Shown: positions 13,359-21,567 of the stretch, piece after piece
Position numbering within the stretch: position 1 is the stretch's first letter
How the letters are laid out: each line of letters opens with the position of its first letter
NCBI GenBank assembly: GCA_037382365.1
Contig: JARRPZ010000114.1
Coordinates: 1 to 21,965 of the forward strand
Direction of reading: 5' to 3'
From: Lentisalinibacter sp037382365
Lineage (GTDB): Bacteria; Pseudomonadota; Gammaproteobacteria; Steroidobacterales; Woeseiaceae
DNA length: 21,965 bases
Position numbers and translations under genes: made by a program
Notes under the pieces: model-generated
Seen by the model: only the letters and a program-made list of their open reading frames with translations
What the model was told of the DNA's origin: nothing
The model's database searches: none

Positions 13359-14624
13359 TCAAGACGCGGAGGCCTGACGCCTGGCAGTCCTGCCGCTCTT
13401 CGACGGAGCTGGACCACCTGTATTCCCTCGCTTCCTCCTCCTTGGGGAGGGGTTCTGTCTCCGAGCGGTGGTAATGGGCTCGGCTTTGATTCGTGGGTCC
13501 GGCTCGTAACCAGCTACTGTCTTCTTGCTGATATTCGTCTGCAGCAGCTTTTCGATGTCCGCCAGCAATCTGTGTTCGTCGACACAGACGAGCGAAACAG
13601 CATGACCCGTTTGTCCGGCGCGGGCGGTGCGGCCTATGCGGTGCACGTAATCTTCCGGTACGTGTGGCAGTTCGAAGTTGACGACATGCGGCAGTCGCTC
13701 GATGTCGAGGCCCCGAGCTGCGACGTCGGTTGCCACCAGGACCCTGACATCGCCGGTCTTGAATTTGTCCAGGGCCCGCACGCGTGCTGCCTGGGATTTA
13801 TTGCCGTGAATCGCGGCCGACTTGAGGCCATCAGACTCGAGCTGGGCGGCGAGCCTGTTGGCTCCGTGTTTGGTACGCGTGAATACCAGCACCTTTTGCC
13901 AGTCTTGCGCACCAATGGTGTGCGACAGCAGTTCCCGCTTGCGCCGGCGATCGACGTGGTACACGACCTGGTCAATACCCTCGGCCGGTTTCCCGTGTGC
14001 GGCAACGCTTATCTCCGTCGGGGAATTCAGGAGGTCTGCCGCCAGGAGGCGAATTTCTTTCGAGAAGGTGGCGGAGAACAACAGGTTCTGACGACCACCG
14101 GGCAAGACTCTCAGGATCTTGCGAATATCGCGAATGAAGCCCATATCGAGCATCCGATCGGCTTCATCGAGGACGAGGCACTGGACAGCGGAAAGATCGA
14201 CAGTCCCCTGCCGCAAGTGATCCAGAAGTCGTCCGGGCGTTGCGACAACGACGTCGACACCCTGACGCAACCGCGCAATCTGCGTGTTGACGCTGACACC
14301 GCCATAAATGACGGCGGCGCGGAATGGCAGGTACTTCCCGTAACAGCGCACGCTGTCGGCGACCTGGGCTGCCAGTTCCCGGGTGGGTGTGAGTACCAGA
14401 GCACGAATCCGCCGCCGATCGACGGTACCCTGCTGGAGACGCTGCAGCATGGGCAGTGTGAATGCTGCCGTCTTGCCGGTGCCCGTCTGGGCGCCTGCGA
14501 GGATGTCGCGACCGGCGAGAATCAGGGGTATTGCCTGCTGCTGGATCGGGGTCGCCGTCTGGTATCCCTGTTCGTCGACCGCACGAAGCAGTTCGGCCGT
14601 AAGGCCAAGTTGATTGAATAACAC
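13359..14624 (-). CDS. rhlE: RhlE-type DEAD-box RNA helicase
   Basis: This is an ATP-dependent RNA helicase acting in RNA decay or ribosome assembly. The 421-residue protein carries all motifs in order: Q motif with Phe3 and 'TPIQQQAI' (25-32), Walker A 'AQTGTGKT' (45-52), 'PTREL' (80-84), 'GG' (108-109), 'TPGR' (129-132), DEAD (153-156), SAT (184-186), 'ARGLD' (303-307) and 'HRIGRTARAG' (328-337). The C-terminal tail (from about 375) is basic and disordered, as usual for RNA binding in this family. The start is GTG at 14624, which aligns with the N terminus of relatives; its ribosome-binding site (GGAG, 12 bases away) is distant. The gene stands alone, and repeat copy C lies past its stop. 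Confidence 0.93.
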   Translation of the reverse strand: MLFNQLGLTAELLRAVDEQGYQTATPIQQQAIPLILAGRDILAGAQTGTGKTAAFTLPMLQRLQQGTVDRRRIRALVLTPTRELAAQVADSVRCYGKYLPFRAAVIYGGVSVNTQIARLRQGVDVVVATPGRLLDHLRQGTVDLSAVQCLVLDEADRMLDMGFIRDIRKILRVLPGGRQNLLFSATFSKEIRLLAADLLNSPTEISVAAHGKPAEGIDQVVYHVDRRRKRELLSHTIGAQDWQKVLVFTRTKHGANRLAAQLESDGLKSAAIHGNKSQAARVRALDKFKTGDVRVLVATDVAARGLDIERLPHVVNFELPHVPEDYVHRIGRTARAGQTGHAVSLVCVDEHRLLADIEKLLQTNISKKTVAGYEPDPRIKAEPITTARRQNPSPRRRKRGNTGGPAPSKSGRTARRQASAS

Positions 14625-14775
14625 TGGGGTATTTGCTCCGAAACCGCCTGATACGATAGCGGCGCGATACCACTAAGGTTTCGATCCAGGTCTGGAATCT
14701 CGATTGGCTACGCCTGTCGCAGGATTGCGCCGCGTAGTGAGTGGCGCAGATCGATGTGCGCCAGGATGCGGCGGA

Positions 14776-15108
14776 CTATACCAGACTATTGACCGACAGA
14801 GAGTTATTTCGTCGCCTGGCTACTGGCGCCGGGCTTTCTTGCTCTGTGACGACATCACCAGGTGAACGCGCCCGTTCTTGCCGTATCGTCGCCAGGTGAA
14901 CGCGCCCGTTCTTGCCGTATCGTCGATCATTCAGCCGTGAGACGATTTCTTCCACGGCCTGGGTGACAATCCGGATGTCTCCCCGCTGGTAGCCGCGAAT
15001 CGTGTTATCGCCTTGCCGTATGGTGTAACAGTGCCAGCCCGTCCCGACCGTGTCTGCCGGCGGATCCGAAGGCTCCACCGACACGATTTCATAGTTGTCA
15101 TCCGTCAC
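14776..15108 (-). CDS. Small conserved-type protein with a C terminus altered by a 34-bp duplication
   Basis: The first 69 residues or so look like a real small cytoplasmic protein: 'GTGWHCYTIRQGDNTIRGYQ' followed by 'VEEIVSRLNDRRYGKNGRVHL'. I recall similar uncharacterised proteins in gammaproteobacteria, with no known function. After 'GRVHL' the frame runs through a second copy of a 34-bp unit (14858-14925) and gains a foreign tail to a stop at 14776. Removing one copy restores the frame to 'VMSSQSKKARRQ' and a TAG at 14820-14822, giving 84 residues. The present product (110 residues) may still fold in its first part. The start is GTG at 15108 with no clear ribosome-binding site. Confidence 0.65.
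   Translation of the reverse strand: MTDDNYEIVSVEPSDPPADTVGTGWHCYTIRQGDNTIRGYQRGDIRIVTQAVEEIVSRLNDRRYGKNGRVHLATIRQERARSPGDVVTEQESPAPVARRRNNSLSVNSLV
14858..14925. repeat. Perfect 34-bp tandem duplication inside a coding region
   Basis: The unit from 14858 to 14891 is repeated exactly at 14892-14925. Since 34 is not a multiple of three, the duplication shifts the reading frame of the minus-strand gene. The exact identity suggests a recent event or an assembly error. Confidence 0.95.
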
Positions 15109-15711
15109 GCCGATTCAGCCGTCTTCCGGGACTACGAGAAGAATATTCAATACGTGGAGTTCGGTGCTCATCGTTCCTCCTGGTGAATCCGGATCCGAAA
15201 ATGGAGGATAGGGGCCAGGCAGCCCTTAAGCTCGATAAGCGGCAGCAGAGCGATCCAGTCTACTCCTGATGGCCTCGGAATTGCACGTCCATTGCCGACT
15301 ATTGGCGGATACCCGCGAGGATTTCGGCGTGCATGGCCAGGCCGCTGCGTCAAGAATGGGCGAACGGCAACCGAGTTGCCGTGCGGGTCCCGTCGCTGTT
15401 GAACCGGGTCCACGCCGTTGTCCGGATCGATACGATAGTTGGTGTCATTACCACCGGCTTCCTGTACCGTGTCCATACAGCCAAGCCGACGTCGGGCTGG
15501 CCGCAGCACCCCTGTTCGGATCAAGACTCCAGAGGCTGTTCGTGTCTCAGCGCGCAATCGACGGGTGGACGAGTCCCTGTCCCTGAACGGTCGAATAACG
15601 GACGGCATGGCGCTGCGAGTCAGCGAAGCAAGGGCAAGATTATGAAGAGTCGGCGAGATCGGGCGCACGACAAATCCTGCAGCATGCGGCCGGATCGCCG
15701 CATTCGGCGAA
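15109..15711. other. 603-base stretch without a recognisable gene
   Basis: Open frames exist on both strands (for example minus 15168-15779 and plus 15333-15719), but none has a ribosome-binding site, a recognisable motif or protein-like composition; they are by-products of the GC-rich sequence. The stretch probably holds the promoter of the protease gene at 15712, though no box stands out. It may be the remains of a decayed gene. Confidence 0.5.
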
Positions 15712-16461
15712 ATGACTGATCCGCTGCTGTTGGCCGTCACCAAGGTGACGACTCTCCAGGACCAGCAGCATCTCACCAATGCCAGCGGATTCTTCTATTC
15801 CTGCGGCGAGCAGCTGTTTCTCGTTACCAGCCGCCATGTTCTCAGGGACGATACGAGCTCGCACTATCCCGACAGGATACTGATCGAACTCCATACGGAT
15901 GCGAACAACCTGGCGCAATCGGTCGATTTCTCCATACCTCTTTATCGAGACGGCACGAGCATCTGGCGGCAGGGTGCGGACGAGGGAGGGTCTGTGGACG
16001 TTGCGGCCATAGAGGTGGACCGCAATGCACTACCGGCTGGTGTGACTTATCGGTCTTTCGACCTGAATCATATGATCGGGATGCGCGGTGTCGAAATTGG
16101 CACGGCATTATTGATCGTCGGCTTCCCGCTGGGGTTCCACGATACACTGCATCACTTGCCGGTGGCTCGACATGGAATCGCAGCATCCTGTTTCGATCTT
16201 CGATTCCAGGGTCAGGGTTATTTCCTGACCGATGCCCGCACCCACAGGGGCATGAGCGGCGCACCCGTGGTCGTCCGTTCGAGCAGTGACACAGGGCCGG
16301 AAAGCGACTTCAAATGGATGCTGGCAGGTATCCACTCCGCGCGCCTGGATGTGGGGACACGAGACCTGCAGCTCGATGAGACGCTCGGTCTGAATTGTGC
16401 CTGGTTTGCGGATATCCTGCCGACGCTGACGGCGACCATGCGCCCGCCTCGCACCGTTTGA
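15712..16461 (+). CDS. Trypsin-like serine protease without signal peptide
   Basis: The 249-residue protein has the trypsin fold's catalytic triad in order: His42 in 'LVTSRHVL', Asp96 in 'SVDVAAIEV' and Ser182 in 'HRGMSGAPVV'. The N-terminal 'SGFFYSCGEQLFLVTSRHVL' is the usual start of small bacterial trypsin-like domains. There is no signal peptide, membrane segment or PDZ domain, so it is probably cytoplasmic and unlike DegP. It may cleave a specific partner; none is evident nearby. The ATG at 15712 has only a weak ribosome-binding site (GGCGAA). Its closest relative in the window is the remnant at 8609-8788, which ends in the same conserved 'LGLNCA' followed by an aromatic and 'ADI'. Confidence 0.82.
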   Translation: MTDPLLLAVTKVTTLQDQQHLTNASGFFYSCGEQLFLVTSRHVLRDDTSSHYPDRILIELHTDANNLAQSVDFSIPLYRDGTSIWRQGADEGGSVDVAAIEVDRNALPAGVTYRSFDLNHMIGMRGVEIGTALLIVGFPLGFHDTLHHLPVARHGIAASCFDLRFQGQGYFLTDARTHRGMSGAPVVVRSSSDTGPESDFKWMLAGIHSARLDVGTRDLQLDETLGLNCAWFADILPTLTATMRPPRTV

Positions 16462-16656
16462 TGCCGGCGCCCGTACCAGATCTCATTCGGTGTTGTGAAT
16501 TGGCGAGAGCAGATCCGAGCTGATAGGGAATCCCCACCGGGTGAGCCGGCTTTGCGCAGACGCGAATAACCCCCTGTACGCCGGCCTGCGAGGAAGGTAG
16601 CCTGACGCAGATCGGGACCCTCTCTACGATGCGAATGTGGCCCGAAGAGTGGAGCC

Positions 16657-17160
16657 ATGAACGGCAGAGTAGCAAGCAACACCAGTGCAACGGCTTTCGG
16701 CATTGCGCTCGTTACCGCTTCGGCGCTTCTGATCGCAGCTTGCGCTTTTCAGAGACCTGTGCCGGATCCGGCGCGTATCGAGCAGCAAATCGCCGCGTCG
16801 AAAGCCGAAGAGCTCGACCTCGTTCGCTCGACGATCGGGGAGCCCGAGCGCGCGCGTCGATTCATCGATCTGCTCGCCGAGCGAGAAAGGATCGTCCGAG
16901 CTCTGGCCGGGCAGATTCTGGCGCATAAGCAGCAGATGGCGCGGCTGAATGCGGACTACGGGGCGGAACGCAGCGATTTCGAGGCGCAGCTCGCCGACTA
17001 CAACCGCCAGCGTGCGACCGGCCAGAAAGCACTGGTCGACCTGATTACCGAGATGAAGCAGACGACCACAGCCGATGAGTGGGCCGAGATCTCGGCTTTC
17101 CAGCTGGAGCGGTTGGATCTGCGCAAACTGATGTATCGCGGGCTGGCGAAAGGGAGCTGA
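16657..17160 (+). CDS. Coiled-coil lipoprotein of unknown function
   Basis: The 167-residue protein has a lipoprotein signal: a hydrophobic stretch ending 'LLIAACAF', with Cys29 as the lipidated residue. The mature part is almost entirely helical and charged ('ERARRFIDLLAERERIVRAL', 'HKQQMARLNADYGAERSDFE'), likely a coiled coil in the periplasm. The motif 'TTADEWAEISAF' near the C terminus recurs as 'MTEEEWSAIF' in the next gene. I do not recognise the family. One base separates its stop from that gene's start, so they form an operon. GTGGAGCC just before the ATG is a plausible ribosome-binding site. The residue after Cys is Ala, consistent with outer-membrane sorting. Confidence 0.65.
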   Translation: MNGRVASNTSATAFGIALVTASALLIAACAFQRPVPDPARIEQQIAASKAEELDLVRSTIGEPERARRFIDLLAERERIVRALAGQILAHKQQMARLNADYGAERSDFEAQLADYNRQRATGQKALVDLITEMKQTTTADEWAEISAFQLERLDLRKLMYRGLAKGS

Positions 17161-17161
17161 G

Positions 17162-17548
17162 ATGATCCTGGCACTCTTGGCATGGTATTTCCTGAGCGGC
17201 GCCGGCGCGGGCGGTGGCATGATTCTGACCTCATCCGATGTCGACGGTCTCGGAGAACAGGCGGCGATGGTGATCGAAGACGAAGCACGGGCCCGGACTG
17301 TGGCGGCGACGCTCGAGCGGCTGAAGGAGGACGTGGAGGAGTTCGAAGCGGTATTCGCGGAGTCGGGACGGGAACTGAACGGGCTGTACGAAGATCACGT
17401 GAACAACCGTGAGGAAGCGCTGGCGGTGCTCGGCGATTTGAACTCGGCGTGGGATGTCTCACAGAAACGTGCCCTCGACGCCCGGTTCGCGCTGCGCGAG
17501 ATGATGACCGAAGAGGAATGGTCGGCGATCTTCGTGAAAGGTTGGTAA
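17162..17548 (+). CDS. Small helical membrane-anchored protein related to the preceding lipoprotein
   Basis: The 128-residue protein has a short hydrophobic N terminus ('MILALLAWYFLSGAGAGGGM') that could be an anchor or a poor signal peptide. The rest is acidic and helical ('AATLERLKEDVEEFEAVFAE'), and the end 'EMMTEEEWSAIFVKGW' echoes the upstream lipoprotein. The two may have arisen by duplication or may bind each other. The start follows the previous stop by one base and shares a GAG site. The function is unknown. Carbonic anhydrase follows after 97 bases and may or may not be cotranscribed. Confidence 0.6.
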   Translation: MILALLAWYFLSGAGAGGGMILTSSDVDGLGEQAAMVIEDEARARTVAATLERLKEDVEEFEAVFAESGRELNGLYEDHVNNREEALAVLGDLNSAWDVSQKRALDARFALREMMTEEEWSAIFVKGW

Positions 17549-17645
17549 TCTGCCGGTCGTATCCCGCTGATGACTCGTCGGGAGGGACTCCGACGGCGAT
17601 CCGATTCAAGCCATGACGCTCGACCGCGTATACAAGGAGCCCGCT

Positions 17646-18527
17646 ATGAATGCCAGTTCTCGCAAAACTTTGAAATACAGCGTGCTGTTAGCGACGACCG
17701 GGGCGATGTTCCTGGCCGGGTGCGACGGCAGTACGTCGCGGACACACGGCGTCGAGGCTGCCGAGTCCCACGGTGCCGACGAGGCGCACGCAGAAGTCCA
17801 CTGGGGGTACGAGGACGAGAATGGTCCGGCGCGGTGGGGCGCGATGCAGTCCGATTGGCGACAGTGTGCCGAGGGGCGCCGGCAGTCACCCATCGACCTC
17901 GCGTCCCCGGTCGAGAAGAAATTGCCCGATATTGCCGTGCACCGGCTGAGCGAACACGCGGTCGAAGTGTTGACCCAGAAAGAAGTGCTGGAAGAACTCG
18001 ACAACGGGCATACGGTGCAGGTCAATGTGAAGCTACCCAGGGCCCTGCGGATTGACAAAAAATCGTACTCGCTGCAGCAGTTTCACTTCCACTCGCCGAG
18101 CGAGCACACAGTGAATGGCGAGCACCTGCCGATGGAGATTCACTTCGTCCACGAGGCCGCCGACGGTTCGCTCGCGGTGCTGGGCGTGCTGGTACGCTCC
18201 GGTGCCTATAATCCCGCGATCGGGTCGCTCTGGTCGTCGCTGCCGGAGGGCGAGGGAGATTCGAACCGCACGCAGCTGCCCGAGTCCTTTGCGCAGTCAC
18301 TGCTTACGGAAGCGGAGGATGGCTTCTACCATTACTCGGGCTCACTGACCACGCCGCCCTGTACCGAAGGCGTGAAGTGGATGATCAAGAAAGTCCCCAC
18401 CGAGTTATCGGCAGGCCAGATCGAGCGCTTCCGGGCGATTTACGATCACAACAACCGGCCGACGAATCCGTTGAATGACCGGGAACTGTACGTCGACTCG
18501 ACCCCGAGCTTTCGGCTTTTCGACTAG
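17646..18527 (+). CDS. Alpha-class carbonic anhydrase, predicted lipoprotein
   Basis: It interconverts CO2 and bicarbonate, using zinc. The 293-residue protein has a lipobox 'FLAGC' (Cys26), so it is likely anchored in the periplasm and not soluble there. The catalytic domain is complete: 'HWGYEDENGPARWG' (52-65), 'RRQSPIDL' (78-85), zinc ligands His147 and His149 in 'QFHFHSPSEH' and His166 in 'MEIHFVH', the proton-shuttle region 'NGHTVQV' (His122), and 'LTTPPCTEGV'. Cys74 and the TTPPC cysteine can form the usual disulfide. ATG at 17646 was chosen because AAGGAG lies about 8 bases upstream. An intervening His- and acid-rich linker (31-52) tethers it. Confidence 0.94.
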   Translation: MNASSRKTLKYSVLLATTGAMFLAGCDGSTSRTHGVEAAESHGADEAHAEVHWGYEDENGPARWGAMQSDWRQCAEGRRQSPIDLASPVEKKLPDIAVHRLSEHAVEVLTQKEVLEELDNGHTVQVNVKLPRALRIDKKSYSLQQFHFHSPSEHTVNGEHLPMEIHFVHEAADGSLAVLGVLVRSGAYNPAIGSLWSSLPEGEGDSNRTQLPESFAQSLLTEAEDGFYHYSGSLTTPPCTEGVKWMIKKVPTELSAGQIERFRAIYDHNNRPTNPLNDRELYVDSTPSFRLFD

Positions 18528-18561
18528 ACGGGCGACTAGGACCCTCTGTAATCACGGTCCC

Positions 18562-18589
18562 GACCGGCTCGCCCGGCGACGAGCCGGTC
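18562..18589 (+). terminator. Hairpin after the carbonic anhydrase gene, possible terminator
   Basis: GACCGGCTCG at 18562-18571 pairs perfectly with CGAGCCGGTC at 18580-18589 around 8 bases, 35 bases past the stop. There is no U-run, so it may stall or protect the RNA 3' end rather than terminate alone. Confidence 0.4.
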
Positions 18590-18739
18590 CATCGCAGCCG
18601 CTACGGCACTTACAAATCCTGGCGCGCGGGACGCGGGAGCGAGAACCCGTGATAGTCGGGCAAGTCGTCCGGAATCGGTGACTTGCTCCTGACCCGCGGA
18701 TTCCTGATCGGATCGGTCCCCACACTGTGGCAAACTAGG

Positions 18740-18754
18740 CTGCGGTAACCGCAG
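18740..18754. promoter_or_regulatory. Short palindrome upstream of the MipA-fusion gene
   Basis: CTGCGGT and ACCGCAG flank a single A (7-1-7), about 38 bases before the start codon. It could be an operator or a 5' leader hairpin; no regulator can be named. Confidence 0.3.
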
Positions 18755-18791
18755 TGGTCGCTATTTCGATGTCGGGGGCGCCGGATCACCG

Positions 18792-20351
18792 ATGAACAGG
18801 ATCAGTTGCAGCCGGACCAGACTGTGGTGCGTCGGTATCATCATGCTCTCGGCTTCTCTGCTCCAGGCCGAGAACGTCCTCGAGTCCGTGCGGCGAACGG
18901 ATCTCAACGACTATGCGCTGGGCGTCGGGTTGTCGCTCGGCGAGAATCCGTTCGCGGGTGCCGATTCGTCCGGCTTCGCGTATCCCTACCTGACGACCCT
19001 GGAACACCCGGCTTTCACCCGCAACTGGTTCGTGATCCGGGACGGCAACTTCGGCGTCCGTTACGTGACGGACAACGAGTGGGAATTCGGATTCCTCGCC
19101 CGGGTACAGACCCTGGGGCTGGGCAGCACCGACAACGAAGAGGTGATCGGCCTCGTCGATCGTGGCTGGACGCTGGAGACCGGTCCGACGATCGGTTACC
19201 GGAGATTCCCGGTCCACGTCGGGTTGAGCGCCTACGGCGGCTTGATCGGCCGGCGCGACGGCTACTCGGCGGAGCTTCAGTTTTCGCTGCCTCGGCAATA
19301 TGAATGGGGCTATGTCGTCCCGTCGGTGGAACTGAAGTATCTCAGCGATACGTATGCGGATTATTATTTCGGCGTAAATGACAACGAGACCATACCCGGG
19401 CGGCCGACCTACCAACCGGGCGCGGTGCTGAACCCCTACGTCGCGCTGCGCGTCGGTTACCGGCTCGGTGAGCACTGGATGCTGAACGGCAAGCTGGGGC
19501 TCGAGTTCCTCGATTCGGCGGTCACCGAGAGCCCGATCGTCGACAAGGACAAGGTGCTGTCCGCCTCCGTCGGCGTGGCCTACAACGTCGACGTCTTCCG
19601 TCCTCGCCGCTACGATCCGGCGCGCGGTGCGCCGAGGTCGGTCGAGCTGAGGATCGGTGCTTTCAACAGCACGGTCGACAGCACCGTGCAGCGCTTCAGC
19701 AGCGAGGGACGTCCCGGTGACAAAGTGGACGTCGAGTCCGTCCTCGGCGTGCCGGATCGGGATACCGTGCTGCAGGCGGACCTCGTCATGCGCTTCGCTT
19801 TCTATCATCGCCTGGAGATCGGCTATTTCGGCTTCGACCGCCGCTCCCGGGCGGTGCTGGAGGAGGACCTGACGGTGGGGGAAGAGGTATTCCCCGCCGG
19901 TACGTCGGTGGAGACGACCAGCGACAGCGAGACGCTGCAGTTCGTCTACGGCTACTCCCTCATGCGTGACGGCCAGAAAGAACTCGGCCTGTCCGCCGGC
20001 GTGCACTACAGTCGTTCGGAGATCGTGCTCTTTGCTGACGAGACCAATCAGAGGGTCGAGCTCGAGACGGAGGTGCCGCTGCCGACGATCGGTGCGTTCG
20101 GCAGCGTCGGGCTGGCCAATCACTGGTCCGTGCAGGCGGAGGCTCGCGTCTTCGCGCTCGAGTTCGACCGGTACGAGGGCACGATGGGTTACTTCGCCGT
20201 GCGCCTCGAACGGGATTTCGGCGAGCACTTCACCGCCGGAGTCGGCTTCAATTTCTACACGATCCGGCTCGAGGGCCTCGATTCGTCCCTGCGTGGCGTC
20301 TACGACGCGACGCGACGCGGACCGCTGGCGTATCTGGGCATGCAGTTCTGA
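18792..20351 (+). CDS. MipA/OmpV-type outer-membrane barrel fused to a second barrel-like domain
   Basis: The 519-residue protein has a signal peptide ending near 'LLQAEN' (about residue 27). Residues 40-275 match MipA/OmpV: 'GVGLSLGENPFAGADSSGFA', 'YPYLTTLEHPAF', 'RPTYQPGAVLNPYVALRVGY' and 'VLSASVGVAYN'. MipA proteins normally end there, at about 250 residues. Here about 240 more residues follow after 'RPRRYDPARGAP', with alternating strand-like segments ('VELRIGAFNSTV', 'MRFAFYHRLEIGYFGFDR', 'LGLSAGVHYSRSEIVLF', 'FTAGVGFNFYTI') and a C-terminal Phe ('LGMQF') typical of a second outer-membrane barrel. I cannot name that second family. MipA was first described as a murein-hydrolase scaffold in E. 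coli. A ribosome-binding site (GGA, 9 bases) precedes ATG 18792. Confidence 0.8.
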   Translation: MNRISCSRTRLWCVGIIMLSASLLQAENVLESVRRTDLNDYALGVGLSLGENPFAGADSSGFAYPYLTTLEHPAFTRNWFVIRDGNFGVRYVTDNEWEFGFLARVQTLGLGSTDNEEVIGLVDRGWTLETGPTIGYRRFPVHVGLSAYGGLIGRRDGYSAELQFSLPRQYEWGYVVPSVELKYLSDTYADYYFGVNDNETIPGRPTYQPGAVLNPYVALRVGYRLGEHWMLNGKLGLEFLDSAVTESPIVDKDKVLSASVGVAYNVDVFRPRRYDPARGAPRSVELRIGAFNSTVDSTVQRFSSEGRPGDKVDVESVLGVPDRDTVLQADLVMRFAFYHRLEIGYFGFDRRSRAVLEEDLTVGEEVFPAGTSVETTSDSETLQFVYGYSLMRDGQKELGLSAGVHYSRSEIVLFADETNQRVELETEVPLPTIGAFGSVGLANHWSVQAEARVFALEFDRYEGTMGYFAVRLERDFGEHFTAGVGFNFYTIRLEGLDSSLRGVYDATRRGPLAYLGMQF

Positions 20352-20427
20352 CGACCGCTGCCTGCTGCCCGGTCGAGGCCTGTCGGCCTGCGTCTCTTTC
20401 TAATCGTGGCGCGCGCAGTCGATCCAG

Positions 20428-21498
20428 TCACAGGCTCACGTCCCACTGGATACGTAGTCGGAAATCGTCTTGGCTTCCGAGGCCGGGCTGGCGGACCTCC
20501 AGTCGGCTGACGTCCAGGCTCAGCTTATTGTCGTGGCCGGTGATGAACAGATTGGTCACGAGACTCAGTTCCGTCTGTGTGCGGTCCACCGGTGTATTCC
20601 GCCATTCGACCCTGGCGTAACGGCCGGCCAGTTCCAGCCCGCGCCGTCGGGAGGCGATGCGGACGGGCCAGAGTTTGCCGAACTGGAGGTAGCCGCCTTC
20701 CAGCTTCGAACGTCGCCCGGATTCGTGGTCTTCGATGCGTTTCTCGTGATATTCCTGCTGCACCGACATCCCGCGATACTGCCAGGCAAATCCCTGTTGC
20801 CACTGATCCAGCGTGTAGCGTTCGTCACCCCCGGATTCGAAACCGTCCAGCTGGCCGCCACCGGACGATGAGAAGCGGGTGTAGGGCCCGCGAACCGTCG
20901 CCGCGGCGAGGGACAGCGAAGCCGCCGGCACGTCGCGAAGCGCGACGTCACTCTGGGAGAATCCGAGCGAGCGGCCGAGGAAATTCCACTGCCAGCGCAA
21001 TACGGCCATCGGCTCGTCGCCGCGAGGCCCGGGGCTGCGACCGTCGCCCTCGAACAGACCACCCATCAGTTCCGTATCGGCGCGGGTCGAAGCGGCAAGA
21101 CGTTTCGTGAGGGTGATACCGCGCTGGCGGTCCAGCGTGAAGGCATATGTCGCGATGGAGCGTTCGACGAACTGCTGCTTCCCCGACGAGTCCACCCGCT
21201 CGCGGTTATACAGTACCTTGTACTGGCCTGCGCGCATGCGGAAGCTGTCGCTGAAGCGCACGTCGAGCCGCAGGTCCAGCAGGGGGCGGTCGCCCGACAG
21301 CTCGTGTTCGAAATAAAAGCCCACACGCGGATCGAACAGGTGTCCTTCCATCTTGATGCGCGCGCGCCGCAGGTCGAAGTCGGCGCCCTCTTCGGCTTCC
21401 ATCGCCCCGAGCGCGCCGTTCGCTGCGCCGACGCAGATCAGGAGCGCCGCCAGGGCGAACGGCCAGTGCGAAGTCGTGGAGTCGGCGGCGTGGCTCAT
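20428..21498 (-). CDS. Phosphate-selective porin O/P-type outer-membrane protein
   Basis: The 356-residue protein has a signal peptide ('HWPFALAALLICVGAANGAL') and then directly the family start 'DFDLRRARIKMEGHLFDPRV' followed by 'MRAGQYKVLYNRERVDS', the usual pattern of OprO/OprP-type porins. The C-terminal part alternates as barrel strands and ends 'FRLRIQWDVSL'. Members take up phosphate or polyphosphate, but many are unspecific, so the substrate is open. ATG at 21498 was chosen because the signal peptide begins there; an in-frame ATG at 21540 would add 14 hydrophilic residues. Neither has a strong ribosome-binding site. It lies 69 bases downstream of the seven-cysteine gene. Confidence 0.82.
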   Translation of the reverse strand: MSHAADSTTSHWPFALAALLICVGAANGALGAMEAEEGADFDLRRARIKMEGHLFDPRVGFYFEHELSGDRPLLDLRLDVRFSDSFRMRAGQYKVLYNRERVDSSGKQQFVERSIATYAFTLDRQRGITLTKRLAASTRADTELMGGLFEGDGRSPGPRGDEPMAVLRWQWNFLGRSLGFSQSDVALRDVPAASLSLAAATVRGPYTRFSSSGGGQLDGFESGGDERYTLDQWQQGFAWQYRGMSVQQEYHEKRIEDHESGRRSKLEGGYLQFGKLWPVRIASRRRGLELAGRYARVEWRNTPVDRTQTELSLVTNLFITGHDNKLSLDVSRLEVRQPGLGSQDDFRLRIQWDVSL

Positions 21499-21567
21499 AC
21501 GGATTCGTTCGGCGCCGTCACGCCACGATGGCGAAGGCATCGACGATGGGAATTGTCGTACCCGCGA

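Noticed and set aside
13191..14621. 476-residue open frame on the plus strand
   Set aside because: It is antisense to rhlE, whose helicase motifs are all intact on the other strand.
15168..15779. 203-residue open frame on the minus strand in the 15109-15711 gap
   Set aside because: It has low-complexity Arg/Pro composition, no ribosome-binding site and no recognisable motif, and it overlaps the start of the protease gene.
18786..20228. 480-residue open frame on the minus strand
   Set aside because: It is antisense to the MipA-type fusion gene; its His- and Arg-rich composition and lack of domains mark it as a shadow.
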